From assembly GCA_028819845.1 (NCBI GenBank), contig JAPPKS010000027.1, positions 310,001 to 374,000 of the forward strand: DNA of 64,000 nucleotides. Reading direction: 5' to 3'. The position numbers were made by a program, and so were the translations under genes. This DNA is from Candidatus Poribacteria bacterium (lineage in GTDB: Bacteria > Poribacteria > WGA-4E > PCPOR2b). The notes below the pieces were generated by a model, which did no database searches, had not been told where the DNA came from, and saw only the letters and a list, made by a program, of their open reading frames with translations. Shown here piece by piece: positions 7,604 to 15,918 of this stretch (its first letter is position 1; every line of letters starts with the position of its first letter).

Positions 7604-10273
7604 ATGCAACAGGATCGTGCGCATGTTGAAGATTTGAAGGATTTCTGCGCAAAAGAGCGCGAACGAATCTACTCACGCCACCAGTTCGGCATCGGCGGCA
7701 AAGAGATTGTCGAGGAGTACACGCGACTCACGGATAACGTTATCCAACGGATTTATTACGCGGCAATACAAGATAACATTTTACCTCAAGAACCTTACCT
7801 TGCAATTCTTGCATTGGGAGGGTATGGGCGAGAAGAATTGAATCCATATTCAGATATTGACATAATGTTGGTATATGATGCCTCACGGATGAACGCTAAA
7901 GAAATACAACCGTTTGCGTCCCAGTTGATAACGGTGCTATGGGATGCGGGCTTTGAGGTTGGACATAGCTGCCGATCGATTAAAGAGTGTATCCGCGCAA
8001 CGTACGAGGACATTTTTTCAAAGACGTCAATGCTGGATGCGCGTTATATCGTTGGGTCAAGGGCGATTTACCGTAAATTTCAGGTGCACACATCAAAGCA
8101 TTTTTTTAAAAGGCGGGTTGGGAAATTTATCGCACAGAAAATACAGGAATGGAACGAGCGCCATGAATCTTACGGCGCCTCGATTTATCTACAAGAACCA
8201 AACATTAAGGAAAGCGTCGGAGGACTTAGGGATTTTCACACAGCGATTTGGATTGCGGCAGTTCGATATGGGGTAAAAGATTTACCGGGTCTCGCCAACC
8301 GGGGTATGATTATCCAAACGGAATCAGATGCGTGTGAAACTGCGCTCGATTTTCTTTGGCGATTGCGTAATGAGCTGCATTACGTCAACCAGAGAAGGAA
8401 CGATCAACTGACGTTTGAGGTCCAAGAAACCGTGGCAAAAAATTTGGGTTACAGGGATAAGGATCACACCCTAGCTGAAGAAGATCTTATGCGCGATTAC
8501 TATCTTCACGCTGAGCACCTTTTTGAATTTGCAAAGCTGATAATAGACCGGGTGAAACATAACGAATCCAAGCTGTTTCGGCTAATTAATCGAATGCTGA
8601 CCAAACGGCTGCCTGACGGATTTGCTGTCGTGCGCAATGAGATAAGTTTCCAGCCGGGCCAATCGGATTTTACGAACGACCCGAGTCGAATGATGAAGGT
8701 GTTTGTACATCGTCAACAACTCAATCGGCGAATTAGCGCCATTATTCGTCAACAGATTGCAGCCAACCTAAATCTCATTGATGACGAGTTTCGCCGTCTA
8801 TTGGAAAACGCCAAATGTTTCCTTTCAATCCTAAGTTATCCGACAGCCGTTGCCGAGGTGCTGCGCCGGATGCACCGCTGGCAAGTGTTGGATTCTTACC
8901 TGCCTGAGTTTGGAAAGGTACGATCGCTGATTCGATTTGATCGGTATCACCAATATACCGTTGATGAACACACAATGTATGCCATTGAAAATTTGGATGA
9001 AGGCGTGTTGAGGGATTTAAAAGATGGAAACGTATTTCTGGAAATATTGAACGGGTTGAAAAAGCCGGCAATGCTACGGTTGGCGCTCTTATTACATGAC
9101 GTGGGAAAAGGCGTTGACGGGCCAATAGGAGGGCATGATGTCCGAAGCGTTGAGATGGCAAAGGGTGCACTGAACCGGTTGGGGCTGAACGATGTTGACC
9201 AAGAGATGGTGTTGTTTCTGATTTTGCGGCATCGAGAAATGAGCTACACAGCGCAACAGCGCGATGTGGACGATCCGGCAGAGATTGAACGATTTGCCGG
9301 GTTAGTGGGTGATGAACAGCATTTGAAGATGCTTTACCTCCTGACGTTTGCGGACATGCGAGCAGTCAATCCGTCAATCTGGAATGAATGGAATTCGACG
9401 CTGCTGTCAAAGCTGTATACGCGGACTTTGAAACATCTGGAGGGCAAACAAGATTCATTGAAGTTGGATGATTTGAAGGAACAGGTCACGCGGTTTATGG
9501 GGGGAACCGTCGGTGAGGCCGAGATCACGCAACACTTTAAGATGATGCCCGAGCAGGAGTTAATTTCGCAGACTCCGGACTCAATAGGCAAACAGATTCA
9601 GTTAGTTGAACAATTGAAATCAGATCCGGTTCCAGTTTCCTGTTTTGAAGAAATGGAGACCTATACGCAAATCGGAGTTTGCACACGTGATGCGCGAGGC
9701 ATATTTCGGGGAATTACAGGCGTTCTCGCTGCCGAGGATATTAACATCTTGAGCGCTGTCGTCAACACGCGAAGGGATGGGATTGTTATTGATATGCTCA
9801 ATGTAGCGGTTGGGCGTTCTGATGAATCCATGAGAGACATCTCTTTGCAAGGGATTTCTTTAAATCAGTGTAATCAATTTGCGGAAACTCTAAGAGCCGT
9901 TTGGAGAGGGGAGAAAGCAGTAGAAGCACTGCTTAAAGAGCGGGGTGATTCCAGTTTTCCGGCGCATCTGCAGCGCCGCAGCAGTCCTTCAGAAATTCGG
10001 ATTGACAGTACGAGTTCGGATTATGCCATCATTGTCGATATTCGTGTACCGGATCGGGTCGGCTTACTTTACACGATTTCAAATGTATTTTATGAACTGG
10101 ATTTGGGCATTCGCTTGGCTAAGGTTACGACTAGAGCATTTACTGCAATCGATTCGTTCTACGTTACGGAGGAAGATGGGACAAAAACTACATCGCCCGA
10201 TCGGATTGCAGCAATTAAGCATACACTGGCGGAAGCGCTGGGGCATGCGGAAATTATCAACAATTCGCCATGA
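7604..10273 (+). CDS. glnD: [Protein-PII] uridylyltransferase / uridylyl-removing enzyme
   Basis: GlnD senses glutamine and uridylylates or deuridylylates PII signalling proteins, so controlling nitrogen assimilation. All family domains are in order in 889 residues: a nucleotidyltransferase domain with LGGYGREELN and Asp84/Asp86 (SDIDIM), an HD phosphohydrolase domain with His498-Asp499 (LLHDVGKG), and two C-terminal ACT domains (about 685-760 and 805-885). The length is typical. It overlaps rtcA by 4 bp (ATGA), so the two are translationally coupled. PII itself and glutamine synthetase are not in the window. Confidence 0.95.
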   Translation: MQQDRAHVEDLKDFCAKERERIYSRHQFGIGGKEIVEEYTRLTDNVIQRIYYAAIQDNILPQEPYLAILALGGYGREELNPYSDIDIMLVYDASRMNAKEIQPFASQLITVLWDAGFEVGHSCRSIKECIRATYEDIFSKTSMLDARYIVGSRAIYRKFQVHTSKHFFKRRVGKFIAQKIQEWNERHESYGASIYLQEPNIKESVGGLRDFHTAIWIAAVRYGVKDLPGLANRGMIIQTESDACETALDFLWRLRNELHYVNQRRNDQLTFEVQETVAKNLGYRDKDHTLAEEDLMRDYYLHAEHLFEFAKLIIDRVKHNESKLFRLINRMLTKRLPDGFAVVRNEISFQPGQSDFTNDPSRMMKVFVHRQQLNRRISAIIRQQIAANLNLIDDEFRRLLENAKCFLSILSYPTAVAEVLRRMHRWQVLDSYLPEFGKVRSLIRFDRYHQYTVDEHTMYAIENLDEGVLRDLKDGNVFLEILNGLKKPAMLRLALLLHDVGKGVDGPIGGHDVRSVEMAKGALNRLGLNDVDQEMVLFLILRHREMSYTAQQRDVDDPAEIERFAGLVGDEQHLKMLYLLTFADMRAVNPSIWNEWNSTLLSKLYTRTLKHLEGKQDSLKLDDLKEQVTRFMGGTVGEAEITQHFKMMPEQELISQTPDSIGKQIQLVEQLKSDPVPVSCFEEMETYTQIGVCTRDARGIFRGITGVLAAEDINILSAVVNTRRDGIVIDMLNVAVGRSDESMRDISLQGISLNQCNQFAETLRAVWRGEKAVEALLKERGDSSFPAHLQRRSSPSEIRIDSTSSDYAIIVDIRVPDRVGLLYTISNVFYELDLGIRLAKVTTRAFTAIDSFYVTEEDGTKTTSPDRIAAIKHTLAEALGHAEIINNSP

Positions 10274-11316
10274 GAATTATCGAAATTGACGGCGATTACG
10301 GCGAGGGTGGCGGACAGATTTTGCGATCGAGCTTAAGTTTGTCGGCGATTCTCGGACAGCCCATCCGTTTGACGAAAATCCGTTCGAGACGCAAAAAACC
10401 GGGTCTGGCGGCACAACATCTCACCACGGTTAATGCGGTGACGGCGATTACAAACGCGGAAGTGGCTGGCGATACGCTTGGTTCGCAAACATTAACCTTT
10501 GTTCCGCAGCGGATTCGCGCCGGTAACTACAGCTTTGACGTGGCTGATGTCCGTCCAAGCGCCGGGGCACTATCGCTGGTCTTTCAGTCCATTGCCCTCC
10601 CGCTTACATACGCTGATGCACCGTCAACCGTGACGCTGCGGGGTGGGACGCATGTACCTTACAGCCCAAACACGCATTACCTTCAGACGATTTTCATCCC
10701 TACGCTGGCGAGGTTTGGATTTCAAGGCTCATTGAAGTTGAAACGGTGGGGCTGGTATCCAAAAGGGGGTGGTGAAGCAACTGCGAGTATTCAACAGGTT
10801 TCCAACTGGTGCGGCGTAAACTTGAGTGAGCGGGGCGCATTGAAATTGATTCGGGGCATTTCCGCCGTTTCTAATTTGCCCAGGCACGTTGCGATCCGCC
10901 AGCAGGATCAGTGTATGGCGCGCTTAGCGCCATTCGCCCCGCGCATTTCTATCGAAATGGTAGAGACAAAATCTATTGGAAAGGGAACGCTTGTTTTACT
11001 AATTGCGGAATTTGAGCGTGCGCAAGCGGGATTTTCGGCACTGGGGAAACGCGGCAAACCTGCCGAACAGGTTGCCGATGAGGCCTGTCTAGCTCTGATT
11101 GATTTCTTGGAATCGGGGGCAGCGATTGACCCGCACCTTTCCGATCAACTCATTTTACCCATGGCGCTTTCCGAAGGGGAATCTTGTTTTACCACTTCGC
11201 AAATTTCGCGACATCTCACGACGAATATTTGGTTGGTTCAGCAGTTTTTGCCCGATCGATTTGAAGTCGAGGGTGCGGAGGGAGAGCGGGGGACGGTTAT
11301 GACGCGCCCACTTTGA
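10270..11316 (+). CDS. rtcA: RNA 3'-terminal phosphate cyclase
   Basis: RtcA converts RNA 3'-phosphate ends to 2',3'-cyclic phosphates through an AMP-enzyme intermediate. The N-terminus (DGDYGEGGGQILRSSLSLS) and the catalytic histidine motif near the C-terminus (ISRHLTTNIWLVQQFLP, His315) match the family, and 348 residues is the usual length. The start ATG overlaps the glnD stop by 4 bp. The usual partner rtcB (RNA ligase) and the sigma-54 regulator rtcR are absent here. Coupling to glnD rather than to RNA-repair genes is unusual. Confidence 0.93.
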   Translation: MRIIEIDGDYGEGGGQILRSSLSLSAILGQPIRLTKIRSRRKKPGLAAQHLTTVNAVTAITNAEVAGDTLGSQTLTFVPQRIRAGNYSFDVADVRPSAGALSLVFQSIALPLTYADAPSTVTLRGGTHVPYSPNTHYLQTIFIPTLARFGFQGSLKLKRWGWYPKGGGEATASIQQVSNWCGVNLSERGALKLIRGISAVSNLPRHVAIRQQDQCMARLAPFAPRISIEMVETKSIGKGTLVLLIAEFERAQAGFSALGKRGKPAEQVADEACLALIDFLESGAAIDPHLSDQLILPMALSEGESCFTTSQISRHLTTNIWLVQQFLPDRFEVEGAEGERGTVMTRPL

Positions 11317-11324
11317 GAGTAGCG

Positions 11325-11392
11325 CGGCGAGATGCCCCGCGTACGGTGTGTGTAGTGGCGTAAGGAGCCCTGCCTACGGCGGGGCGGGAAAT
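11325..11392. repeat. Copy of a dispersed GC-rich intergenic repeat
   Basis: The rtcA-thiI gap contains GCGAGATGCCCCGCGTACGG and CCTGCCTACGGCGGGGC, closely related to the words GCAAGATGCCCCGCCTACGG and GGGCAAGATGCCCGGCCTAC at 22539-22612. Each unit can pair GGGGC with GCCCC. This looks like a REP-type element in which the same short words recur in inverted or direct order. Confidence 0.5.
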
Positions 11393-11403
11393 GAAGGGTA
11401 TAC

Positions 11404-12567
11404 ATGATGGATAGGGTGTTTCTGGTTCACTACGGAGAAGTCGGACTAAAGGGGAAGAACAGGTCTTTCTTTGAAAATAAGCTGGTTCAAAACATCAGGC
11501 GTTCACTAAAGGGTTCGGGATGCGCAGACGTAAAACGCATATACGGGCGGATACTGGTCCCAATCCAACCAGAATGTGACGTTACGGCGATACGGGAAAA
11601 GTTGGGAAAAGTAATGGGGATTGCCCATTACGCGCTTGCTTGTGTCACCGAACAGAACATTGAGGCAATCCAGACTACTGCGCTCGAGTGGATACGGGAC
11701 AAGGCGTTTAAGACGCTTAAGGTTGAAACCAAGCGTGCGAACAAGGATTTTCCGATGACTTCACCGGAAATTAGTGCTGCGGTGGGGGGTTACCTGATAG
11801 AACATACCGGCGCACGTGCGAACATGCGCGATCCGGAATTATTGTGTCAAATTGAGGTAGTTGAAAAAGCCGCGTATATCCGTGCCGAGAAAATTCAGGG
11901 AATCGGCGGGCTGCCAGTTGGCGTTAGCGGAAAAGTGCTTGTGATGCTCTCGGGGGGAATTGATTCGCCTATTGCGGCATGGCGAATGATGAGACGCGGC
12001 GCGAAAGTCAGCCACATTCACTTTTACAGTTATCCGTATACGGACAAAGCCTCACTCGAAAAGGTAAAAGCGCTGGCTCAGCTTTTGGCGATTTGGAACT
12101 ATCGCACACTTGTTTATCTGGTGCCATTTGCGGACATTCAGCGCGAAATTGTGACTAAAACACCAGCGCCGTTTCGGGTGATTCTTTACCGGCGCTTCAT
12201 GGCTCGAATTGCGCAGCAGATTGCAAAGGTTGTTAAAGCGGATGCCTTAGTCACGGGGGAGAGCCTTGGACAAGTCGCTTCCCAAACACTTGGGAATCTC
12301 AGAGCCATCGAAGATGCAGTTGAGATACCGATCCTACGTCCACTCATCGGCGATGACAAGGAGGAGATTATCCGACTCGCTCAGCGGATCGAGACGTTTG
12401 AAATATCTACGCTGCCGCACGACGATTGCTGCTCCCTATTCGTCCCCGATCATCCCGCTACCAACGCTTCAATTGAGTCGGTGAGGGAAGCAGAGCTAAA
12501 TCTAGAAACTGACGCTCTCTTGGAACAGGCATTGGAAAACATGGAAACACTGACAATTGACGATTAA
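11404..12567 (+). CDS. thiI: tRNA uracil 4-sulfurtransferase
   Basis: ThiI transfers sulfur to uridine 8 of tRNA (s4U) and can supply sulfur for thiazole synthesis. Residues 60-165 form a THUMP RNA-binding domain, followed by the PP-loop VLMLSGGIDSPIAAW (Ser183-Ser188) and the family marker GESLGQVASQTLGNL. The conserved acceptor Cys342 lies in HDDCCSLF. The C-terminal rhodanese domain of the E. coli enzyme is absent; 387 residues is the short Bacillus-type form. The start is ATG 11404; a second ATG follows directly. It may be co-transcribed with glnD-rtcA across an 87-bp repeat-bearing gap. Confidence 0.94.
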   Translation: MMDRVFLVHYGEVGLKGKNRSFFENKLVQNIRRSLKGSGCADVKRIYGRILVPIQPECDVTAIREKLGKVMGIAHYALACVTEQNIEAIQTTALEWIRDKAFKTLKVETKRANKDFPMTSPEISAAVGGYLIEHTGARANMRDPELLCQIEVVEKAAYIRAEKIQGIGGLPVGVSGKVLVMLSGGIDSPIAAWRMMRRGAKVSHIHFYSYPYTDKASLEKVKALAQLLAIWNYRTLVYLVPFADIQREIVTKTPAPFRVILYRRFMARIAQQIAKVVKADALVTGESLGQVASQTLGNLRAIEDAVEIPILRPLIGDDKEEIIRLAQRIETFEISTLPHDDCCSLFVPDHPATNASIESVREAELNLETDALLEQALENMETLTIDD

Positions 12568-12731
12568 GCCGGCAGACACGATTGCAAGACACATCGCATA
12601 AAGAGCGCACCGGTACGTGGTAACCGTAGAAAACGGGAGAAAATATGATGTTGCAAATGAAAAGGTCTTGTTTGTGGTAAAATACTGCTAGTTTCAGAAT
12701 TTCCGCACATTCCATGAAGGAGGAAACTTCG

Positions 12732-13475
12732 ATGAAGAGAATCGTGCTGTTGTTGACGTTTGGAATGATAATTCCCACGACACTTAGCGGCGTTGAGGTA
12801 TTTTATGAGCAGGGTTTTGAAGACGGCGCAGCCGACTGGGCATTTCAGGGTATGGCGATTTCCGATAAAAAAGCCCATAGTGGAAACCACAGCATATTGA
12901 GCACTGGGAAAGGCGTTGGGGTTCCTAGTGCACGGGTGCCACTGGACCTGCCAAAAAAGGACCGAATTGATGATGCTATCTGGTTTTACGTTGATGGCAC
13001 CCTGCGTGGTGATCCTCATCTACACCACATTCATGTTTGGACAAACGATGTGTGGGGATGGGTCGGCCCGCATATCGGAATCCGCGCAGACAATCTGATG
13101 GTTTATGCGATTAACGGATTTCCTCAGCCTGCGAAGCCCGTAAACTTGGAACCCCGCACATGGTACCGGTTAAAAACGGAGATTAACTTGAAGAACCAGA
13201 CTTTTGACTGTTACGTTGAAGCCGAAGGAGAAGAACCGGTAATCGTTTTCGAGGACACGTCCTTTATCAAGAACCGCGGCGGTGCATTAGGCGACAAGAT
13301 GGAGGGCGGAGGGCATTATTTTCGGCAGGTTGGCAAATGGGAAAGCCCCGGTGCAGATGTGTACTTCGATGACCTTCAGATTGCTGACGAGATACTATTT
13401 TTGAAAGATGCACTACAGATCCAACCTGGTAGCAATCTTACAACGATATGGGGAGAGATTAAAACAGCATCATGA
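12732..13475 (+). CDS. Secreted ConA/CBM-like beta-sandwich protein with shared C-terminal tail
   Basis: I chose ATG 12732 because AAGGAGG lies at 12717-12723; an upstream ATG overlaps this site. The 247-residue product opens with a signal peptide (MKRIVLLLTFGMII...), so it is exported. The body reads like a lectin or carbohydrate-binding sandwich (EQGFEDGAADWAFQG, SGNHSILS, WFYVDG, VYFDDLQI), but I cannot assign a named family. It ends in NLTTIWGEIKTAS, matching the tail of the LamG protein starting at 13946. It is probably a sugar-related or surface protein of the accessory cluster; its function is unknown. Confidence 0.7.
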   Translation: MKRIVLLLTFGMIIPTTLSGVEVFYEQGFEDGAADWAFQGMAISDKKAHSGNHSILSTGKGVGVPSARVPLDLPKKDRIDDAIWFYVDGTLRGDPHLHHIHVWTNDVWGWVGPHIGIRADNLMVYAINGFPQPAKPVNLEPRTWYRLKTEINLKNQTFDCYVEAEGEEPVIVFEDTSFIKNRGGALGDKMEGGGHYFRQVGKWESPGADVYFDDLQIADEILFLKDALQIQPGSNLTTIWGEIKTAS

Positions 13476-13945
13476 AGAATTTGGATCAAAATGATGGTGT
13501 TGACTGAACTTTCAATCTGACTATATTCCTTAATTGCCGGACTGACCGGGCGGCGTTTGAATAACGACGTGCAGTTCCATCGGAATCGTTTAACCCCGCG
13601 ATTTTCCAAAGTCCGCCTAAATTCCGATATTCGGCGCAGGAGCCAAGTTTTGTACGAGAAACCAAAATCCTCGCTCCTCTGAAATGCTGGAATGTTGATG
13701 AGGAGAAATGAAGGGATTGAAATGGTTTGACACCGCACCCCAACTAGTGATACGATGACGCGTGGATACTATCCAACTTGGGCTTTGAAATGCCCATGTG
13801 ATATGTACCTTTTGGATTCAACGATGTCTTGGCGTCTTAGCGCGCGACACATTAGCGTCCGAATTCTTGAGATTATAGTATCGGGCTGCCGAGGATTTTA
13901 CTATTGCAAAACTGAAAGCCTAACCCAATTTCGGGAGGAAATGAC
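13476..13945. other. 470-bp gap between two secreted-protein genes; no gene seen
   Basis: Short open frames occur on both strands but none has a ribosome site, a family motif or convincing composition. A GGGAGGAAATGACATG ribosome site at the right end belongs to the LamG gene. Confidence 0.5.
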
Positions 13946-14800
13946 ATGTACACCAAGCTACACTTATGGCTGTTCGGATTGGCTGCTTTTTTCTTGGCAT
14001 TCTCCGCCGTTGCGTTTGAAAGCGGAGATGTCGTAGGATATTGGCCGGCTGATGAAGGGCGCGGCAGTAGAGTCGCGGATCTGGCCGGCCGTTTACACGG
14101 TACCCTAAGCGTTGGGCCCGAATGGGACGGGAAACCTCACGATGACGCTTGGGTGGAAGGCAAATTTGGTATGGGCTTGGAATTCAATGCAGGCAAGAAA
14201 TGGTTTGTACTTGTCGGCACGAATGACAAACATGACGCGCTAGGCAAGCCTGGCACAGAATTGAGCGTTGCTTACTGGGTTAAAACGACCATGAGATCGG
14301 GGAAAGGGCGGACGATTGAAAAGGGATCAAGCGGATGGACACAAGGGTGGCATGCTGCGATTGTCGGCGGAAGACCTTTTTCTGAAGCTGTAGACAATGT
14401 TGCGCCGGGCTGGGCACTTCAATCTGCGACTAACGTAGCTGACAACAAATGGCATCACGTTGTTCATGTATTTAATTTGGATACGCTCGAAGCCAAAATT
14501 TATGTGGACGCCAAATTGGATGGGGAAAGGGATATCTCCGGCGATAAGGACATCTCCGGAATCGACTGGCCCATCGTCTTTGGGGCGTTAGGGAATGTAC
14601 ACGAGTGTTGCGGTGGGAACGAGCCGTTGATGTTTGAGTTTTTCAACGGCACGATGGACGAAATGGCTATCTTCAGCAAGGAGCTGGATGTACCAGAAAT
14701 CGAAGAGTTAATGGACCATCCGATTAGCGATATGCTTGCTGTTGTTGAACCTACAAGTAAACTTGCAACATTTTGGGGTGCGCTCAAAGTGACCCGTTAA
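13946..14800 (+). CDS. Secreted LamG-domain protein
   Basis: The start at ATG 13946 follows a GGGAGGAAATGAC ribosome site. Residues 1-25 are a signal peptide (LFGLAAFFLAFSAVAFE). The rest is one LamG/concanavalin-A-like jelly roll: VVGYWPADEGRG, GKFGMGLEFNAG, LSVAYWVKT, KWHHVVHVFN, AKIYVDAKLDG, FNGTMDEMAIFSKEL. LamG domains bind glycans or serve as adhesive modules outside the cell. The protein ends in SKLATFWGALKVTR, nearly the same tail as the preceding secreted protein. It lies about 1.1 kb upstream of a GH127-like hydrolase, which suggests a glycan-related role, but no substrate can be named. Confidence 0.85.
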   Translation: MYTKLHLWLFGLAAFFLAFSAVAFESGDVVGYWPADEGRGSRVADLAGRLHGTLSVGPEWDGKPHDDAWVEGKFGMGLEFNAGKKWFVLVGTNDKHDALGKPGTELSVAYWVKTTMRSGKGRTIEKGSSGWTQGWHAAIVGGRPFSEAVDNVAPGWALQSATNVADNKWHHVVHVFNLDTLEAKIYVDAKLDGERDISGDKDISGIDWPIVFGALGNVHECCGGNEPLMFEFFNGTMDEMAIFSKELDVPEIEELMDHPISDMLAVVEPTSKLATFWGALKVTR

Positions 14801-15342
14801 GCCAAAAACGTTAGTTTTGTCGATTGGAATGGGGTAAATCGACAACGAACCGGACGCTCTTCACTTTGGTTTCTTGTCGAACTGTTGATTGTCACGCGCG
14901 GCAGTCTGCAAGCATTAAGCGTGTAGGTAAAATAAAACGAATTTCCGCGTAAGTCAGATTGGACATCTCTTCCGATTAAGTCGATGCCGCAGACAAAACC
15001 GAAGCGGCATCGGACCGCGGAAAAATTTTGGAAAGATGCCTTTCAGCATGTAAAGTAGGGCAACTGCTTTTATAGTTGGGCGGCGCGAACCGATTTGCCC
15101 TAATCCAGGTATTACTATACAGCAGGATATGAAAGTGGGGCGGCAGCTAATTTGAACATTCATTGTGCCAAGGTCTCGACGCTTTCATCAAGGCCTTGGA
15201 CTATCGATTGCAGCCGGAAATCCTCCGACACGAAATGCCCCACAGTTTTGTCTGAAATTCATTTACTCGCTGACAGGCACGCCCCATCCACTAGCCGCAA
15301 TTTTAGCCTCTCTAGAGAATTTAAGCATCAATCCCTTTCCAC
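14801..15342. other. 542-bp gap without a supported gene
   Basis: The stretch following the LamG gene has only short frames. A plus frame at about 15165-15356 gives a plausible-looking peptide (RNAPQFCLKFIYSLTG...) without a start signal, and may be a further fragment of the decayed gene that follows. No RNA gene or hairpin terminator stands out. Confidence 0.4.
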
Positions 15343-15897
15343 ATGACGAATTCTGAAATCATGCTAGTTGTTTTGGCCAAGCGCGTCTCACGTCGGCGTG
15401 TGCGCCGCCAGGTCTGTAGGTTACCAAGGGACGATACCCAATACGAGGATGTATTTTACATTGATTGGCCGCAAGCGCGATCTTGAGGTGGTTCAACAGT
15501 ATTACCAAGAAGATTGGTGGTTGGGTCAGATAATCGTAAATGACGATAGAGCAGTTATAAGCGCCGCGACGCGCACTGCTATGAAGTTACGGCGATTGAA
15601 GCATATTTGGATGTGAATAGAGCCACTGGCATAGAAAGATAGTTGACGGATGTGTCCAATGCTTGGAATCTGATTCACAACAGATGGGAGCACGTCGGCG
15701 GCAGCATAGCCATCTCTTGGGGTGAAAACATCAAGAGGGATTATCCGCCGAAATCATATTTTATCGACTGGGAAAGCCCATGTACCGGTGAACTTTGCGG
15801 CTCCGTATTCTGGATTAAACTTAACTATGAAATTCAGGATGAGCGGGTCACCTGTTACCCGGTAATTGCGAATGAGGAACCAAAATCAAAAGAATAA
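15343..15897 (+). pseudogene. Decayed gene upstream of the GH127-like hydrolase
   Basis: Plausible coding segments follow one another in different frames: 15343-15486 (MTNSEIMLVVLAKRV... YEDVFYIDWPQARS, stop), then 15450-15560 (EVVQQYYQEDWWLGQIIVNDD), then 15570-15897 (CYEVTAIEAYLDVNRATGIER, TAG at 15640, LTDVSNAWNLIHNRWEHVGG ... YFIDWESPCTGELCGSVFW). No single frame crosses the region, so I read it as one gene broken by frameshifts and a stop. The family is not recognised. The last piece could instead be a short 84-residue gene with a TTG start. It ends 21 bp before the hydrolase gene. Confidence 0.4.
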
Positions 15898-15918
15898 GGA
15901 CGACTCAAAGGAAACCCG

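Noticed and set aside
12714-12731. ATG at 12714 as start of the secreted protein
   Set aside because: It overlaps the AAGGAGG ribosome site that serves ATG 12732, and would prepend charged residues to the signal peptide.
15484-15486. TGA in the decayed gene considered as a second selenocysteine codon
   Set aside because: The downstream sequence continues in a different frame with a further TAG, which indicates decay and not recoding.
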